NCBI RefSeq assembly: GCF_042242105.1
Contig: NC_092014.1
Location: 7,563,374 to 7,627,373 of the forward strand
Direction of reading: 5' to 3'
Length of the DNA stretch: 64,000 nt
DNA from: Pempheris klunzingeri
Taxonomy: Eukaryota > Chordata > Actinopteri > Acropomatiformes > Pempheridae
The position numbers were made by a program, and so were the translations under genes. The notes beneath the pieces are model-generated. The model saw only the letters and a list, made by a program, of their open reading frames with translations, was not told where the DNA came from and ran no database searches. Of this stretch, positions 45,931 to 58,723 are shown in pieces (the first letter of the stretch is position 1; each line of letters begins with the position of its first letter).

Positions 45931-48900
45931 ATAAACGGAGTGAACGGAGGGAACATCTCTGTGTGAAAAGGAACTGAATCAAGAAGAAAACACTTGAAGT
46001 TTTCAAACTCATCAACTGATTCGGACCAGAGAAAACAAACTGTCTGTGTGAAAATGCCCTTAATGATATATTCAATCAATAATCAAAACGATCATTATTT
46101 GCAGCCCTACATTGCCCTCAGCGCCACATAGAGTTAAATATACTGTACAGTTTATCTGATACAGACTGTGGGCACTTTGTAACCTCAAAACATTCAACTC
46201 AATACTTTGACTATAATGTTTTCTGCTGTTATACAGTCACAAAGCTCAAAAATGATACTTTAGCTCCCCATACTGTCTAGACAGGGTCTTACCACTGCAG
46301 CTAGAGTCACTTCTCTCAATATGCAGTATGTGCAGTGGACTGAACCAAAGATTTAAGCCTATTGATGCAACTGCTGGGCCGTAATATTCTTATTAAAAAT
46401 TATTTGTGTGTATCCTAAAGTCATAATCAAGCCTAGATCATGCATATTAATGTATATGTTTCAACACTTTATTGCAGGTGCTTGTAAGCTTTCCCTGATG
46501 CCATGTTTAGTAATGACTGCACTATAACATCTATCGAAATATTCTGGTTTTGTGGATACTTTTAGATCAACGAAAATAAACGTTTGAAGTTTTGAACACA
46601 CCACTAGTGAGTAATGATGAAACCAATGGTATAGTGTGCTTCATCCTCAGCAGACTCATTTGTGTAACTGTGTCTGCAGCAGAGGCAGGCAATATTTTAA
46701 TCACACAAATTACATTTTCGTCCTTATTATCCTTTTAGTGCCCTTGAACAACAATAGATCAAGCCAATTAAAAAAAAAAAAAGGGGACCAAGACAGTATA
46801 TTACAACATTGCAATGTAAATTATGAATTGTTTAATGAATGTTGATCAATATTCTCTCAAAGCAGGCCAAACAACGAACCAGAGGAATAAAACCACGTCT
46901 TCGTTTACAAAACCCTCCATCTGTGCTTAATGGACGGTTGTAAAAAAAAGCTGCTTTTTTCTAACAGCGATAGGATCAATACTGGTGCCACAGGGAGGTG
47001 TAGCTTTTGTCTTTTGTTGTACCTGCTTAGCAGAAACGGTTGAATACATCACTGTAACCACACATGGTGACTGCCGCCTGCCGCCTGCCGCCCAGATATG
47101 TTTCCACAAAAAGAACAGCTGATGAAGACCAGGCTACAAAAATGAACCACAAACACCAGATGTAACCAGATGTGCTCCCTCTCACTGTAAGCAAGTTGAA
47201 TTTCAGATGAGATGAAGATGAAACTAGAAAATAAATTCTTTGCTCAAAAGTAGGGATGGATTGTATTAACCGTGTTATCTCTCTAAAAGGTTTGAGCCAA
47301 TAACTTACTGTCTAATTTTAACTCGAACCTTGGAATTGTTGTATGGATTTTAAAATGCTTGGTATGACAAGTGTGTGAGGGTAATAATCACTAACTGCAA
47401 CTTATAGTCAAAGTCATCAGAGAGATAATCAAATGTTAAACTGACTGATGTGACTTATATTTTGCATAAGAGAACAAATTGAAAAACACAAAAGTCAAAT
47501 TTATAGTGCCCTCCTTATCCTCTGTGTTTGAGCTTCTCCCCCCCGGGTGCAGACTAACACTACCAAAGGCCAGGTCCAACAGGGTGAAGCATTCTTTTAT
47601 CTCTCAGGCCACCAAACTGTTGAATAATCATGATGACTCAGCTGATGACGAGTTTCCCGTATAACTATGAGGAGGTGATGATGTTTTTTTAAACCATAAA
47701 CATACTCTTGGTTTTATATTGTCACTTGTTTTATGTAAGTTAGCCTCATGTGAGGTCACTGGGGTGCTATGTACCAATAGGAGTGATGAAGGTGTATTTA
47801 TTTTCTCTATCCGGTACAACAAAGCTAACAGGAGAGTCACAGAGATGTCAATCCAACAGTCTTGAAAAGTGGGAAATTCATACAAAAAGAGAAGTCACCT
47901 GTGTGGTTGCCTGGCACGACTGGAAATATGTGAAATCAAATGTAGCTTTTTATGTGTTTTATTGTTTTCTTGGAAGCCTTTTGAAGAAAAATCTACCTGT
48001 ATAATCTCCACTTATAGACTTGAAAAGTGGTTGTAAAAAAGTTGGTAGCTCCATAGAGAACAGAAGCTGAGGTTTAAAGTTAATCCAATTACAATTGATT
48101 CCAAAAAGCCTTTTTTCACAGCTCACATTTTGAGCACAGGTGGTACTAACAACATTAACAATGACTCTGTGCTATTCAAGTGTCACAGTAAGCCATGACA
48201 GCGTGACAGTGAGCCAGAATGCACTACACCAGTACAGTACGCTGAAACTGAAGCAGCTAAATGGAATTGAGCCATCTGTAATTATATTATTTACACTTGT
48301 GCTTGTGCTCAATCTGTGACGGGTTAAAATGCCTTTTGAGAAAAAGACCATAAGTTGCAAGGTTTCATGGTAAATGTCCCTTGAAATGTTCACATATCAT
48401 TAGTTTATCAGGTATTTGCTCAGAAACCAAAATAATAGTCAAACTGAAATTTTGACCAGATGATGGCACAGTATATAAGGAACATTAATGTGTTTCAGAT
48501 TTCATGGTAATCCAACAGCTGAGACATCTAACTTCGTCTCATCTTCATCATCTAATTCGTTATTGGGATGCAACAAAGGTAGCAGCTACTCCTCCTGGGT
48601 TCCACAACTAAACTAAAACTAAACTTAACTAAAAGAAAACAAAGATGGAAACCTCATTGTGGCACCGCAGGGAAAGTCAGGGGATCAACAATGTCAGTAA
48701 GCGTTATCCTCTGGGGAACATGAATGTCTGTACAAAGTGTCATTGCAATATGGAAGCTAATGAAGACAGTACAACAACCACATGTACACATTTGAGCCCT
48801 CTTCCTTTTATTTTAGGACTATTTGCATGCTAATACTATACTTACACTTGCTTTTTTTTGGCATTGGCTATTTTATAATAGATTGCCTGGTAATATCTAT

Positions 48901-49253
48901 TAGTGGTGCTTTGGATCTCAAGACTTCACATCCAGATGCCATCTTACAGTATGAGCAAAAGTCTTTAATGGAAAGACATTAAATTGTGAGAAAACTGGCA
49001 AGATGAAAGTGTCAAATGTCAGTGCCTATTATCGTCTCTGCTGCTCGGCTCTTTAAACAGCCAGGCCGTTCAATTATCACCTTTAAAATGTTCCCACACA
49101 GAGGTGATTTGTCGAGCAAACATCATATTGTCACTTCCAGGGAGAAAAGTGTTTTCTTATCGATCTATTATTGCACACAGAGACAACACCAAAGTGCAGA
49201 TAAACACACAAAACAGATGTAGGACACAGGCTTGTTGGCCAGCGTGTGTCTGT
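45931..49253. other. Spacer before the pdlim3 3' end
   Basis: No gene recognised apart from a LINE remnant at 47480-47690. Part of it (roughly 48.8-49.3 kb) is probably pdlim3 3' UTR, with a possible minus-strand AATAAA at 48807-48812. Confidence 0.4.
47480..47690 (+). mobile_element. C-terminal end of a LINE reverse transcriptase
   Basis: The plus-strand frame at 47479-47664 reads FELLPPGCRLTLPKARSNRV then KHSFISQATKLLN. That is the conserved end of many fish non-LTR proteins (LLPSGRRYRLP..R..R.K.SFIP.A...LN). Nothing upstream is kept. Confidence 0.65.
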
Positions 49254-49304
49254 TTGTGTGTGTGTGTCAGAGCGTTTAGTTTGTGTGTGTGTGTGTGTGT
49301 GTCT
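49254..49304. repeat. (GT)n microsatellite in pdlim3 3' UTR
   Basis: Two GT runs (49254-49268 and 49281-49304) lie 20-70 bp beyond the pdlim3 stop codon. Confidence 0.95.
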
Positions 49305-49324
49305 GTGCTCGCCACAGGGGGGAT

Positions 49325-52120
49325 CTATGCAGAGGGAAAAGTCGTGATGAGGTCGTGTCCCTCCGGTGGTCTCATTCTAGCACGAGCGTGAGTCTCACAG
49401 TACAGCTGCCCCTCCACAAAGAAATAGCCCTTCTGTTTGAGGTTGACGTCACAGTCGGAGCACACAAAGCAGCCAGGGTGACGATATTTGTCTCGTGCTT
49501 TCACCACTGTCCCGCTGTAGCACAAAACACAGAGAGGCGCATGTCAAAAGCAAAGAGGAGTGTGTGCATGGAGAGTGATGTAAACCTTTTACATTTTTCA
49601 ATGCTAAGTTGACTGTTGTAAGTCTTACACGTTTGCAGAACAGTGTGTGTGTATTCAAATATAAGTGATGGACAAAATCATAGCAACACCTATTTGGTTT
49701 TTTACTGAGAACTTTGCAGTATTTTGTTAAAAACACCATGTTTGCAGGTTAAAAATTTTAGATGTTCCAATTTATAAAATTTATGTTACATATCTAATGT
49801 TATGACACATAGACATTTACATTGGTGTGCTACTGATTCCTGCATTTGTTGAACAATGTATTAGCATAAAGGTAACGTGTTTATGTACAGTATGGTCAGA
49901 CATACATTCATTTTACAGTTTGCGATGTATTGGATGATGCATGGATGATGTAGTGGACTGCATTGTTTTGGCAATTTTCTCCATCCTTTTGTTTGCATCG
50001 ATTCATGGATGCCCTCAATGTGAATCACAGATAATTGTCTCTATTTTTACTCACACAATCCCATTCCCACACTTGTCGCAGACAGGTAGTTTCTGGAGGT
50101 TTCCTGTGGGCGGAGTTGGTTTGGTTGTCGGGGCTTTTACCGTCCTGGTCACAATGGGACGAGTGCCTGCCCACACGGGAGAGAAACCACTCAACAAAAC
50201 AAGCCTCGTACATAATTGGAGCACATATATAAAAACAAAACACTAAAGAGATATGAGGCAGGCACACTTGTAACCTCTTGACACTTCCTGATGGATTAGT
50301 GTATTTCATAACCTCACGACATATTTTACCTTTCATTTAATACAGGAAACGTTTGCAGCAGTGCTTTTGTACGTTGGGACGTTGTGAGACCAGTTAGTCG
50401 CACAGTGTCAAAATATTGCAGACATGATTTAAATAAATAAATAAATAAATATGTGTTCCCTGCAGCATAATGAATATATTTTACTGCAATAAGTTGTTTA
50501 TGCCACAGGTTGTAGGTCATCAAATGAGCAATTTGATTTTCTCATTTCAGCTGTAGCGTATGAGATACAGAAGGGTGGTCACATGGTTCTAGCTTCAATG
50601 TTTTTGAATAAGACACTGAAACCCAGAATTGTTCCTGATGTGTGGGACATAAAAAATAAGTCGTTGTAGACAAAGTGCCTGTCTTCAAGACACGTTGTAT
50701 AGGGGAAAATAAAAAAACTGTACTTCAATTTGCCATGTATTGATGTACTTAATATATTTTGATGAGATGTATTTTTCTATCAGGTAAAATATACCCGATG
50801 TTAGTGATGGTGTTACTAACTGTTAAGTTAATGTATTGGGTTAAAACATTTGTGTGTGTTGCTGCGATGAGACTGTACGTCTATTTCTCTTTTTTTTTGG
50901 TGTCAGCAAAAGTACAAATAATTCCATGAGCAGGTAATCATTTCAGCCTGTGAGATGCGTTTGTGTTGCAGAGGCAACCGTCCAGGAAAGAGGAAGAGCT
51001 CACCATCACTGTCAATAAAGTCTTGGAGGGCTCTGAACGAGCCAGACTGCCGAGGCTCGTGGGGCTCATCCTGGTCTTTCTGCAACATCTGGTACACGTC
51101 AGAATCCTCGATGCTGGTCAGAGTCCTGGGACTGAGCAGCACATTCAGACACACACATGCATACACACAGAACACTACCTGGTCAGGATGCAAACACAAA
51201 TGCAGCCCCTGCTGTCTGTGACGCAGCGCTGCTTTGGCCTCTAGGTTGCCATGTGACAGTGACAAATTCAACTTCTTTTCCCACATCAGCCTAAGTCAGT
51301 TTCATTAAGAGGGATTTCTCCATGTTAGTGGCAGAAATGATGCATTGCGCCGATGTTTTTTTTTTTTTTTTTGTTACTTGTGGTTACTGAGTGAAGCAGG
51401 TCAGGTGAGAACAACCAGCTGGAGATTTTAGAAATGCAGTACAGCGTGGTGAGTCGACCTTAAAAGGAAAAAAAATGGAGAAAAGGGAGTAAGGAGTAAG
51501 ATAATTCATGAGCCGGACCACACGGAGAAAGAAAAGAAGATGTTGATTAATTAGAGATTTTAGAGTCTGCCAGCATGCTGGTTCTACAACATGCCCCTTT
51601 TAATGTGTATTGTTATTTGTGATTTATCATAAGCATAAGGTCTGATATATAATAATTCTATCTGCTGGTTACAGTGGTTAAGCATACATTATAATTAAAC
51701 AAGCTCACCTCTACATTTCCATGTAAAGCAGCCAAGACGTGATATCTGCTGGCAGCTGACGTGACTTTCACATGATATACTATGTCTCATTGTGAAGTTG
51801 TGGCTGAGCAAATGAAAGATTAATTCTTGTGAGCTGTGGTAATATATTCTCAGTGTGACACACCATCTATCAGGTAGCCTAATGAAATACACATGAGGGG
51901 AGGGGGAGTCCAGAGGCTAATGTGCTGTAGAGCATCTGAGGCAGTGCTAAGCTGCTCAGCTGACACCTCCAAACAAACTGAGTGGCTGAGTGATTCAGGA
52001 CCTGAGTCATGTGAAAGAACAGGTGGACGACAGCAAATGTAACTATAATAAGACAGGAAGAAATCACAGTGGGAACAAACTCTACGGCTACATTAGAAGC
52101 CCACTGAGACTGTTATGGTC

Positions 52121-52159
<39 letters not shown>

Positions 52160-55100
52160 CTTGGATAAATAAAAATGAGCTCTCTGCTATTATTAAATCC
52201 TCTCAGTGGTAGGGAAAACTTTTAGCCTGAGAGTGGCGCCAGAGGAAAGGTTAGTCCTGCGATAAGATGCTCTTTGCTCATTACAACATTTTACACCTTT
52301 AACTTTAGAATATTTCATCCCAGATGCGTGTTTTCAAGGTCATAAATGAACCCCGAGGCTCATTTAATTTGTAGTTTGGGAGAGAGGTAAATAGACCACT
52401 ATTTTACTATTCATAAAGCAAAAGTAGTTTAATATGCTAAATATTACTACAAATGACTCATACGCTAAAAGCTGAGCTGGCTGACTCTCTGCACACTGAT
52501 ATGGCTCTTAAAAGAATAATAATAATTCTGATAATAAACGGTAAATGGACTGTAAGACCACTCAGAGTGCTTTAACTCTACATTCACATTTACCCACTCA
52601 CACATGGACACTACCCACGCACACCTCGGAAGAGTGATTGTACAGCATTTTGTCCGAAAACTTTATCTTCCACCGTTTCTTTTGTACTTATTGTGTACAA
52701 ACATCTTTAGGCCCATGTGTGTCACATGATGTCACAATTATGGCCACTACACCAAAGTTGATGCACTGGACCTTTGTACCGCAGACCAACACATTCATTC
52801 ACCGATTTGCATCAGTGCACCAGCACAAAAATTCAAGATGCAACTGTTCAGATTTTTAAAAAAAAGTATGAACTGGATACAATCTGGGATGAACTTGTGA
52901 TCCGTCATCTCTGAAGTCTTTACATCACTAAAATCCGATTTGAATCCATTTTGAAGTGGAGCATCTGCAGATTGATTCCATTACTGATATGTTATATCTA
53001 CTAGCATTATTAGATGATAAAGACACGAGATGAATAAATCACTGTTATGCTATCTCTTATCTTCACCACCATGTTGACTCCAGGGGTTTTCACTCTCTGC
53101 AGTATTTCTCTGGCATGATTTAGACTAGAATATTGTAACCAGCAACTAATTAAAGGTTAAGGTCTCAGCTGTAAGTAAATATGTTTTAATGTACCCAAAT
53201 GTTTACTAAAATTAGGTGAGTTGTGAAGTTGTGAAGTCATGTTGTGCATTTGTGCCCTTTTGTTCCCTTTTTTTTTTGGAATCTTCCTTTTTAGATTTTT
53301 TTTCCTGCACTACAGAAGACTTGTTTGTAAAAGGGCTTCATTGTAAAAGGGCCAAAAAGAGGCAGCATAAATGAGATGCCCACTGAGTTGCAGTACAAGA
53401 GAAACAAATTTGAAGTAACAATTTCATTTTTTTAGTTCTTTTATGATTTGCTGTTATCTTACGAAGATCCAAAGAAATAAAGAAACAAAATAAACTGTGC
53501 CAGACTGAATTGCACAGCGTGGTATTATTTTTCATCACGTTGGATCAAACTGTGTCAAATCACACTGCGCTGTAATAAGGGTGCATTGCATCGCCTAGCA
53601 TTGGTAATTGCTTCATATGAATCAGATGATTGGCGATGCATAATTGACATAATCATCTGTTGATCCATGTTGCTATTGCTGGCATGGCTGACAGTCAGTG
53701 CACTCAAGTCTCACATGCTGTTAGATGATGTGAGGTGCAGGGCTTTGTAAGAACCCAACTGCCATGTCTAAGCTGCAGAGTGAGTGAGAACCATCACCTC
53801 ACTGGCTTTGGGGGCACCAGGCCCCGGATCTGGCCCTCCATGGCGTCCTGGATGTTGCCTGAGGAGTAGAGGCCGATAGGAGTGTTGTAGGCTGTACTGA
53901 CCACCTGGCGCTTGTCATCGATGTTCGCTGCTGCAACGAATGGCTGAGCTTTCCGGTTGTGAGCAGCGCCAATAGGTTTGTACTCCTGCAGGGAGAAGAA
54001 GGAAGTGAGGCCATTACCGAGACAATGATGATGTGAGGCAGAATGGCTACCATAATCTTTAACAAACAGGACTGTTTCTCACACACTCTTACAAACCTGC
54101 TGCTCTGCTTCCAGGTTGATTTTATACGGGTGAGCTCTACCGTCCTCTGTGACACGGGGTGACCACAGCTTTGATTCATTCCTGGAAATGAAAAACAGAT
54201 CCTGGTCAGAAGGTCACCACAGCATGACGGATGAACTGACTCTTTTCCGAGTGTGTGCGAGTTTTCTATAATCCCAACCTATAAAACATCAGAACTGAGG
54301 TTTGAACTTCTGCTTACATGTTGGCCTTTTTCTGTCATATCATAAAATACTTTTTAAAGAGAAAAACTGTCTAAATTAAGCCAAAGACACCAGCCAAACC
54401 AAATTCACTTGACTTTTGACTGCGTTATGGGACACTATTGTCCCATTATACAACCCACAAAAAAGGTAAGAGGTTCAAACTAAATATTAAAGAAAAAAGA
54501 CTAATGTATGGACAATGCTTTGGTTTTAGGGGTTACATACCAGAAAGAACTGTTGTTATATAGTGCCAGTGTGTGTTATGATATCATTTATTGACTCTTG
54601 GATGTGGACCTAAAAGCAACAACTGATCCAATCAAATACCACATCCAGGGCCTATAAAACCTAATTTAGAACTGAATAACCAGCTGTCTGACACAGAGAG
54701 GGAACACGCTTCTCTAACAGTAATTATTGCAAAGCTAATGTATTAAATTTCATTATACTGTGCAGGCATTGTCTTCACTCAGTCCAACACCTGTTTGCAG
54801 AGTTTTTGTTTCTGCTTATAACCTTTCAACAGTCAGAGAGAGCTGATAGGTGGACTCCTTTATCTTGTTCTGGGCTTCACAGTGCAGCATGTCTGTGGCC
54901 GAGGCTCCCTCGATGGCCAGGATGACGTCACCAGGACACAGGTTGGCCAGGGAGGCCTTACTGCCGGGAGTGACCTGGATGGGAGCAGAAGACGCAATAA
55001 GAGGGATGGACGACAACTAACTGCTGTGTCTTTAAGTGTCCAATGAGACGATCCAGACTGGTGTCAAAGTAAAAGAAAAGGCTTGTGGTGTTTCAACACT

Positions 55101-58100
55101 TTTATGAAGACAGTATTATTTAGCAGCCATTTGTATGTTGAGAAAGCAGAGGGACTGCTGATTTAAAAAATAGGAGAAAGAGAGAAGAGATGCCAGTTCT
55201 CTTGATTTGCTTTTAGCATTTATTTCCTTTTATGATTTATGGATTTGAATCCCTCAAAAATCCATAGATAAATATGTTCTACAGAGTTCATTTTGAGTCC
55301 CAACCATAAACATATATGCCTTCATCTGACATCTCTAATTGCTGGAGGTCATGAGAAGTTTCAGACCTGAAAACAGGGCTGTGGACAAAAGATGAAACAC
55401 CTGACACATTAGTAGAGGTGAAGGGAAATAAGTCTGTTGCTAATATTTTTTTCAGTTAATAAATGAATGAATAATACAAATGAAAAAGAGAATATACTGT
55501 TTTTATAATCAGTGATTTCACATTAGAAGGAATCCCAAAGCAATGTCAGTCAGTCTTTTGCTTCCCGTCTCTCTATAAATCCTGTTCCAGCAGTTCGGTA
55601 TGCACAGGTGGAGGTGCCTTGTGAAACGTTATGGTCTGTTCTCCATCACCGGCACGTCACCTCTTAATACAGAACTCGACTGCAAAGCCTGTTGTCCATG
55701 TTCCCCTGCTGGGATCACAGCTTTATATGATTTTTTTCTTCTCTTTCTCTGACTCTCACTCTGCCTAAACACAAAACAGACTCCACTAAGAAGCCAGACT
55801 ATTCAGTCAAACGCATAACAGAAAAGATTCAGGCCATTCATGACCTAAATCTTCACTTTTTTCACCACATGCACTCTGCAAGATACTAAGTAACTCCCTG
55901 ACATGCAGCAGGAGGGTTCGCCGTTAGGGAAAGGCTTTGCCCTGGTTGGTATGCGTGCGTGTAAACTGTCCGTCCCCTGTCATGGAGATAAAGTAAACAT
56001 GCGTTGCTTCTCAGTAAGTGACAGCATCCAGATGGAATATGTATTCTGCCGGCCAGGAAGTGATCAAGATGAATAAGAAGTCCCAGAAAGCCATCAGGGT
56101 CACGGAGAATACCTCAGTGGGCATCTTCAAACCAAACCGACACCCCCGCTTACACTTCACAGGTCATGACCTGTGCTCAGCCATATTGCATTACGGGACA
56201 TTTAGCTATACTGAACACTGGGATGTTACACTGAAACATGAATTAGGTCATCTGCCTATAAATAAGTGTCGATGAAAGTGCTGAGGGGATGTCTCACGCT
56301 GCCAAAGAGGGAGCAGTAATTTACAGTGGAGCGTTTGTTGGACTGCTGCTGTCTGATCGCATGTTTTACTGCTCCGATGTCTGTTACCTGAATCTGTGCA
56401 CAACTACGCTTTCTATTGGGTTCTTTTAGTTTCCATGCAGCTCAACTGTCACGTCAAACATTTGTCTTTGATTAAATTACAACCATATTTCCCTCTATTC
56501 CTTTTTGCTTTCTCTGTGTTTTCTCTTTTTCCTTCTTTCTCATGGTTTTTTGATTTGATTTGCAAGCTGGTTGTGCCAAGTAAGTTAGTGCTCCATAATC
56601 AAGGTAAGATAACCCTGATGACATCACCTTGGTTATTTTCTCACACCTGACAAAGCTCCTCCAGAGCCACAGACTGTTTTCAGGTTCAGTATCACTCCCC
56701 ATGACATGAAGATCAAGTAAACTGATCTGGATGTGTACATTCGGCGGAGTGGCCCTTTAAGGCTGCTGTCTGCTGAAGAAAAAGATTATTATCACTTATG
56801 TTTACTTTCTTCAACCAGCTGGGAACACCAGCGGGTCGTAAAGAGGAGGATGTTCCTGACCAAACATGGCAGTGGAGGCAGACGCTTCACTTGTGCTTAA
56901 ATAAAGCCGGAGATTTCACCGCAGCCACATTTTCCTTTCATTTGTGCCACAGACAGTTGAATGTATCGATGAGGTCAGGTATGTTAGAGCGTCATCTCCC
57001 TTTAACAAGTACATTTTAACACATTGCTTCTTGTATTACCGCTTACACATGGGATCCCCTCCTTCCTCGCCCATCCCTGTCCTCTCTCATCACTGCTCTC
57101 GAATTGAGCCTCCGAGCGTCCACTAACACAACAGGTGTGAGGTCACTGGACACAGCCAGTGGTTTGGAGACCCGACTGTGCTTTTAGTCAGTAGTTCCTG
57201 AGGTCTTCCCCTAAATATAGACGCACATAACCCCAACAGAGCGGGATTACTGGGTCTCTCCACAGCTGATCCTGTGTGACAGCGGGGGTACAGCACACAA
57301 AGTCTGAATGCTAATGAAGACACCACTGTTCAAATCCAGAGTGTTTACAAGAGTTACAGCAAGTTATAACAGGGTTTTTCCATAGAGATAGAGGAATATA
57401 TGTATGAGATGAGGTATATATGTTGTGAAGTAATATTTTTTCTTTGTGATATATATTCATTTCTGTGTGTGTTTTCCTTCCTTCCTTATTTATGTATTAA
57501 AAGCTGTATCTTGTATTATAGTTATGTGTTTAATCCATACAAAAACTGAAGTGTTGCTAGCTGTTTCCACCTGCCTCCAGTCTTTGTGCTAAGCTAAGCT
57601 AACTTGCTGCTAGCCTCAGATATGACAGTGGCGGGGATCTTTTCATCTAACTCTCACTGGGAAAAAGCGAATAAAGTCTTTCCCAAAATGCTGAGTGATT
57701 CCTTTAAATTGAATAAATTCTTAATAGTACTTGTGGTTATTTCACTACATGTAATTCTGCTGTTTGGTTGGACTTTGTGCACAACAGGAAATACCAAGTT
57801 AGTTCCAGGAAATCATTTATATCAACAGATGAAGATAAATTAAAATTCACCAGTCAGCAACCATGACCCTCTAAACAGCTTTTAGAGCTTTTATTTTTCA
57901 TTAACTTTCTGTCTCCTAAATGATTTGTTCATCCAAAGTACAATACATTTAATCTGCAACCCCCAATGTTATAATAGATTCAAATACAGTAACACTGTGC
58001 TCATCTTCTCCAATCTCTAACAAATGTATTCTGTATTCTGTGTTGACTCGCCTGTCAGCATTAATGTCCAGAATGTGTGGAGGATTTAAACAAGTTTGGA

Positions 58101-58723
58101 CAAACAAATTGGTTCCTACATCTCGAGGATTTAATTTTCTTCCATATTTTTCACCAGGGTTTGATTGATTAACACACTCTGCAGGACTGTTTCAGATAAG
58201 AATACCATAATCTCACTGAGCTTCAGCCTGAAATCCACTCAATGAGACACTCGTATGTGTGTGTGTGTGCACATGTCAGAGTACGATGTAAGCTGCTATT
58301 TGTAACTAAGCCTCTTGTATTCGCTGTGGCACAGGTGCAACCCCATACCACGCCGAGTCCAGACAGACTCTTTCTGGAATGAACCCTCCTGGAAACACAG
58401 TGTTGACGCTAAAGCAAACACAGACTCTTCTGGCCTGGACACCTAAAGCACATTCACATTCACATTTTAGACATTTGGCTGATCCAAGAACAGTAGAAAC
58501 AGTTATGGCAGTTACACGCTGGGAAATAGTTTTGTTTTGATGAAGTTAATAAGAGGTAAATCTTTTTGCAAACTGATTTATACCATTTTTCTTCTGTTCT
58601 TATGACAGAGGTATCCTCTCACTCACTCACCCTGGAGATGGTCAGGGGCTGATTGAAGTCCTTTCCCCCCGTCAGGCGAAACCCCCAGGGGGCCGGACCG
58701 TCCAGCACGACATTGAGTGACAT
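49325..58723 (-). CDS. pdlim3: PDZ and LIM domain protein 3 (actinin-associated LIM protein)
   Basis: ALP sits at the muscle Z-disc, where PDZ and ZM regions bind alpha-actinin. Seven exons: 58631-58723, 54823-54974, 54097-54181, 53798-53985, 51004-51125, 50055-50166 and 49325-49514 (stop 49325-49327), total 942 nt = 313 aa with every phase matching. [23 protein letters not shown] plus [20 protein letters not shown] (about 1-83). The ZM motif lies in [20 protein letters not shown] with PIGLYS after it. [14 protein letters not shown] and PRQSGSF lead to a single C-terminal LIM domain, from [10 protein letters not shown] to [16 protein letters not shown]. The length is close to the short human isoform (316 aa). 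Text matches PDLIM3 better than PDLIM1 or PDLIM4, and sorbs2 lies next to it as in human 4q35. Exon 5 has two possible acceptors 12 nt apart (first base 51125 or 51113). Confidence 0.95.
50431..50451. repeat. (AAAT)n short tandem repeat
   Basis: About five tetranucleotide units in the intron between pdlim3 exons 5 and 6. Confidence 0.9.
52124..52159. repeat. (CA)n microsatellite
   Basis: About 18 uninterrupted CA units in pdlim3 intron 4. Confidence 0.95.
52540..52615 (+). mobile_element. Fragment of a fish SINE-like repeat
   Basis: GGTAAATGGACTGTAAGACC, CACTCAGAGTGCTTTAACTC and CACATTTACCCACTCACACA follow the familiar GTAAATGGACTG...CCACTCAAAGCGCTTTACA...TTCACCCATTCACACA order, with part of the middle missing. 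Confidence 0.7.
54975..58630 (-). other. pdlim3: pdlim3 intron 1
   Basis: About 3.7 kb. Contains the repeat at 57545-57707 and several unsupported short open frames. Large first introns in muscle genes often hold enhancers, but no specific site could be supported. Confidence 0.5.
57545..57707 (+). mobile_element. Teleost interspersed repeat (CTAAGCTAAGCTAAC family)
   Basis: Shows GTTTCCACCTGCCTCCAGTC, TGTGCTAAGCTAAGCTAACT, GATCTTTTCATCTAACTCTC and TTTCCCAAAATGCTGAGTGA then TTCCTTTAA, in the order of a very common fish non-coding repeat. The other end of the element was not found. Confidence 0.7.

Larger units (their letters stand above)
51126..53797 (-). other. pdlim3: pdlim3 intron 4
   Basis: Holds a CA microsatellite, a SINE fragment and otherwise unremarkable AT-rich DNA. 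Mammalian PDLIM3 uses alternative exons in this part of the gene; I could not find a convincing extra exon by eye. Confidence 0.5.

Noticed and set aside
47040-47100. GCCGCCTGCCGCCTGCCGCC block as a CpG island or coding repeat
   Set aside because: Three short units only, no open gene context; a minor simple repeat.
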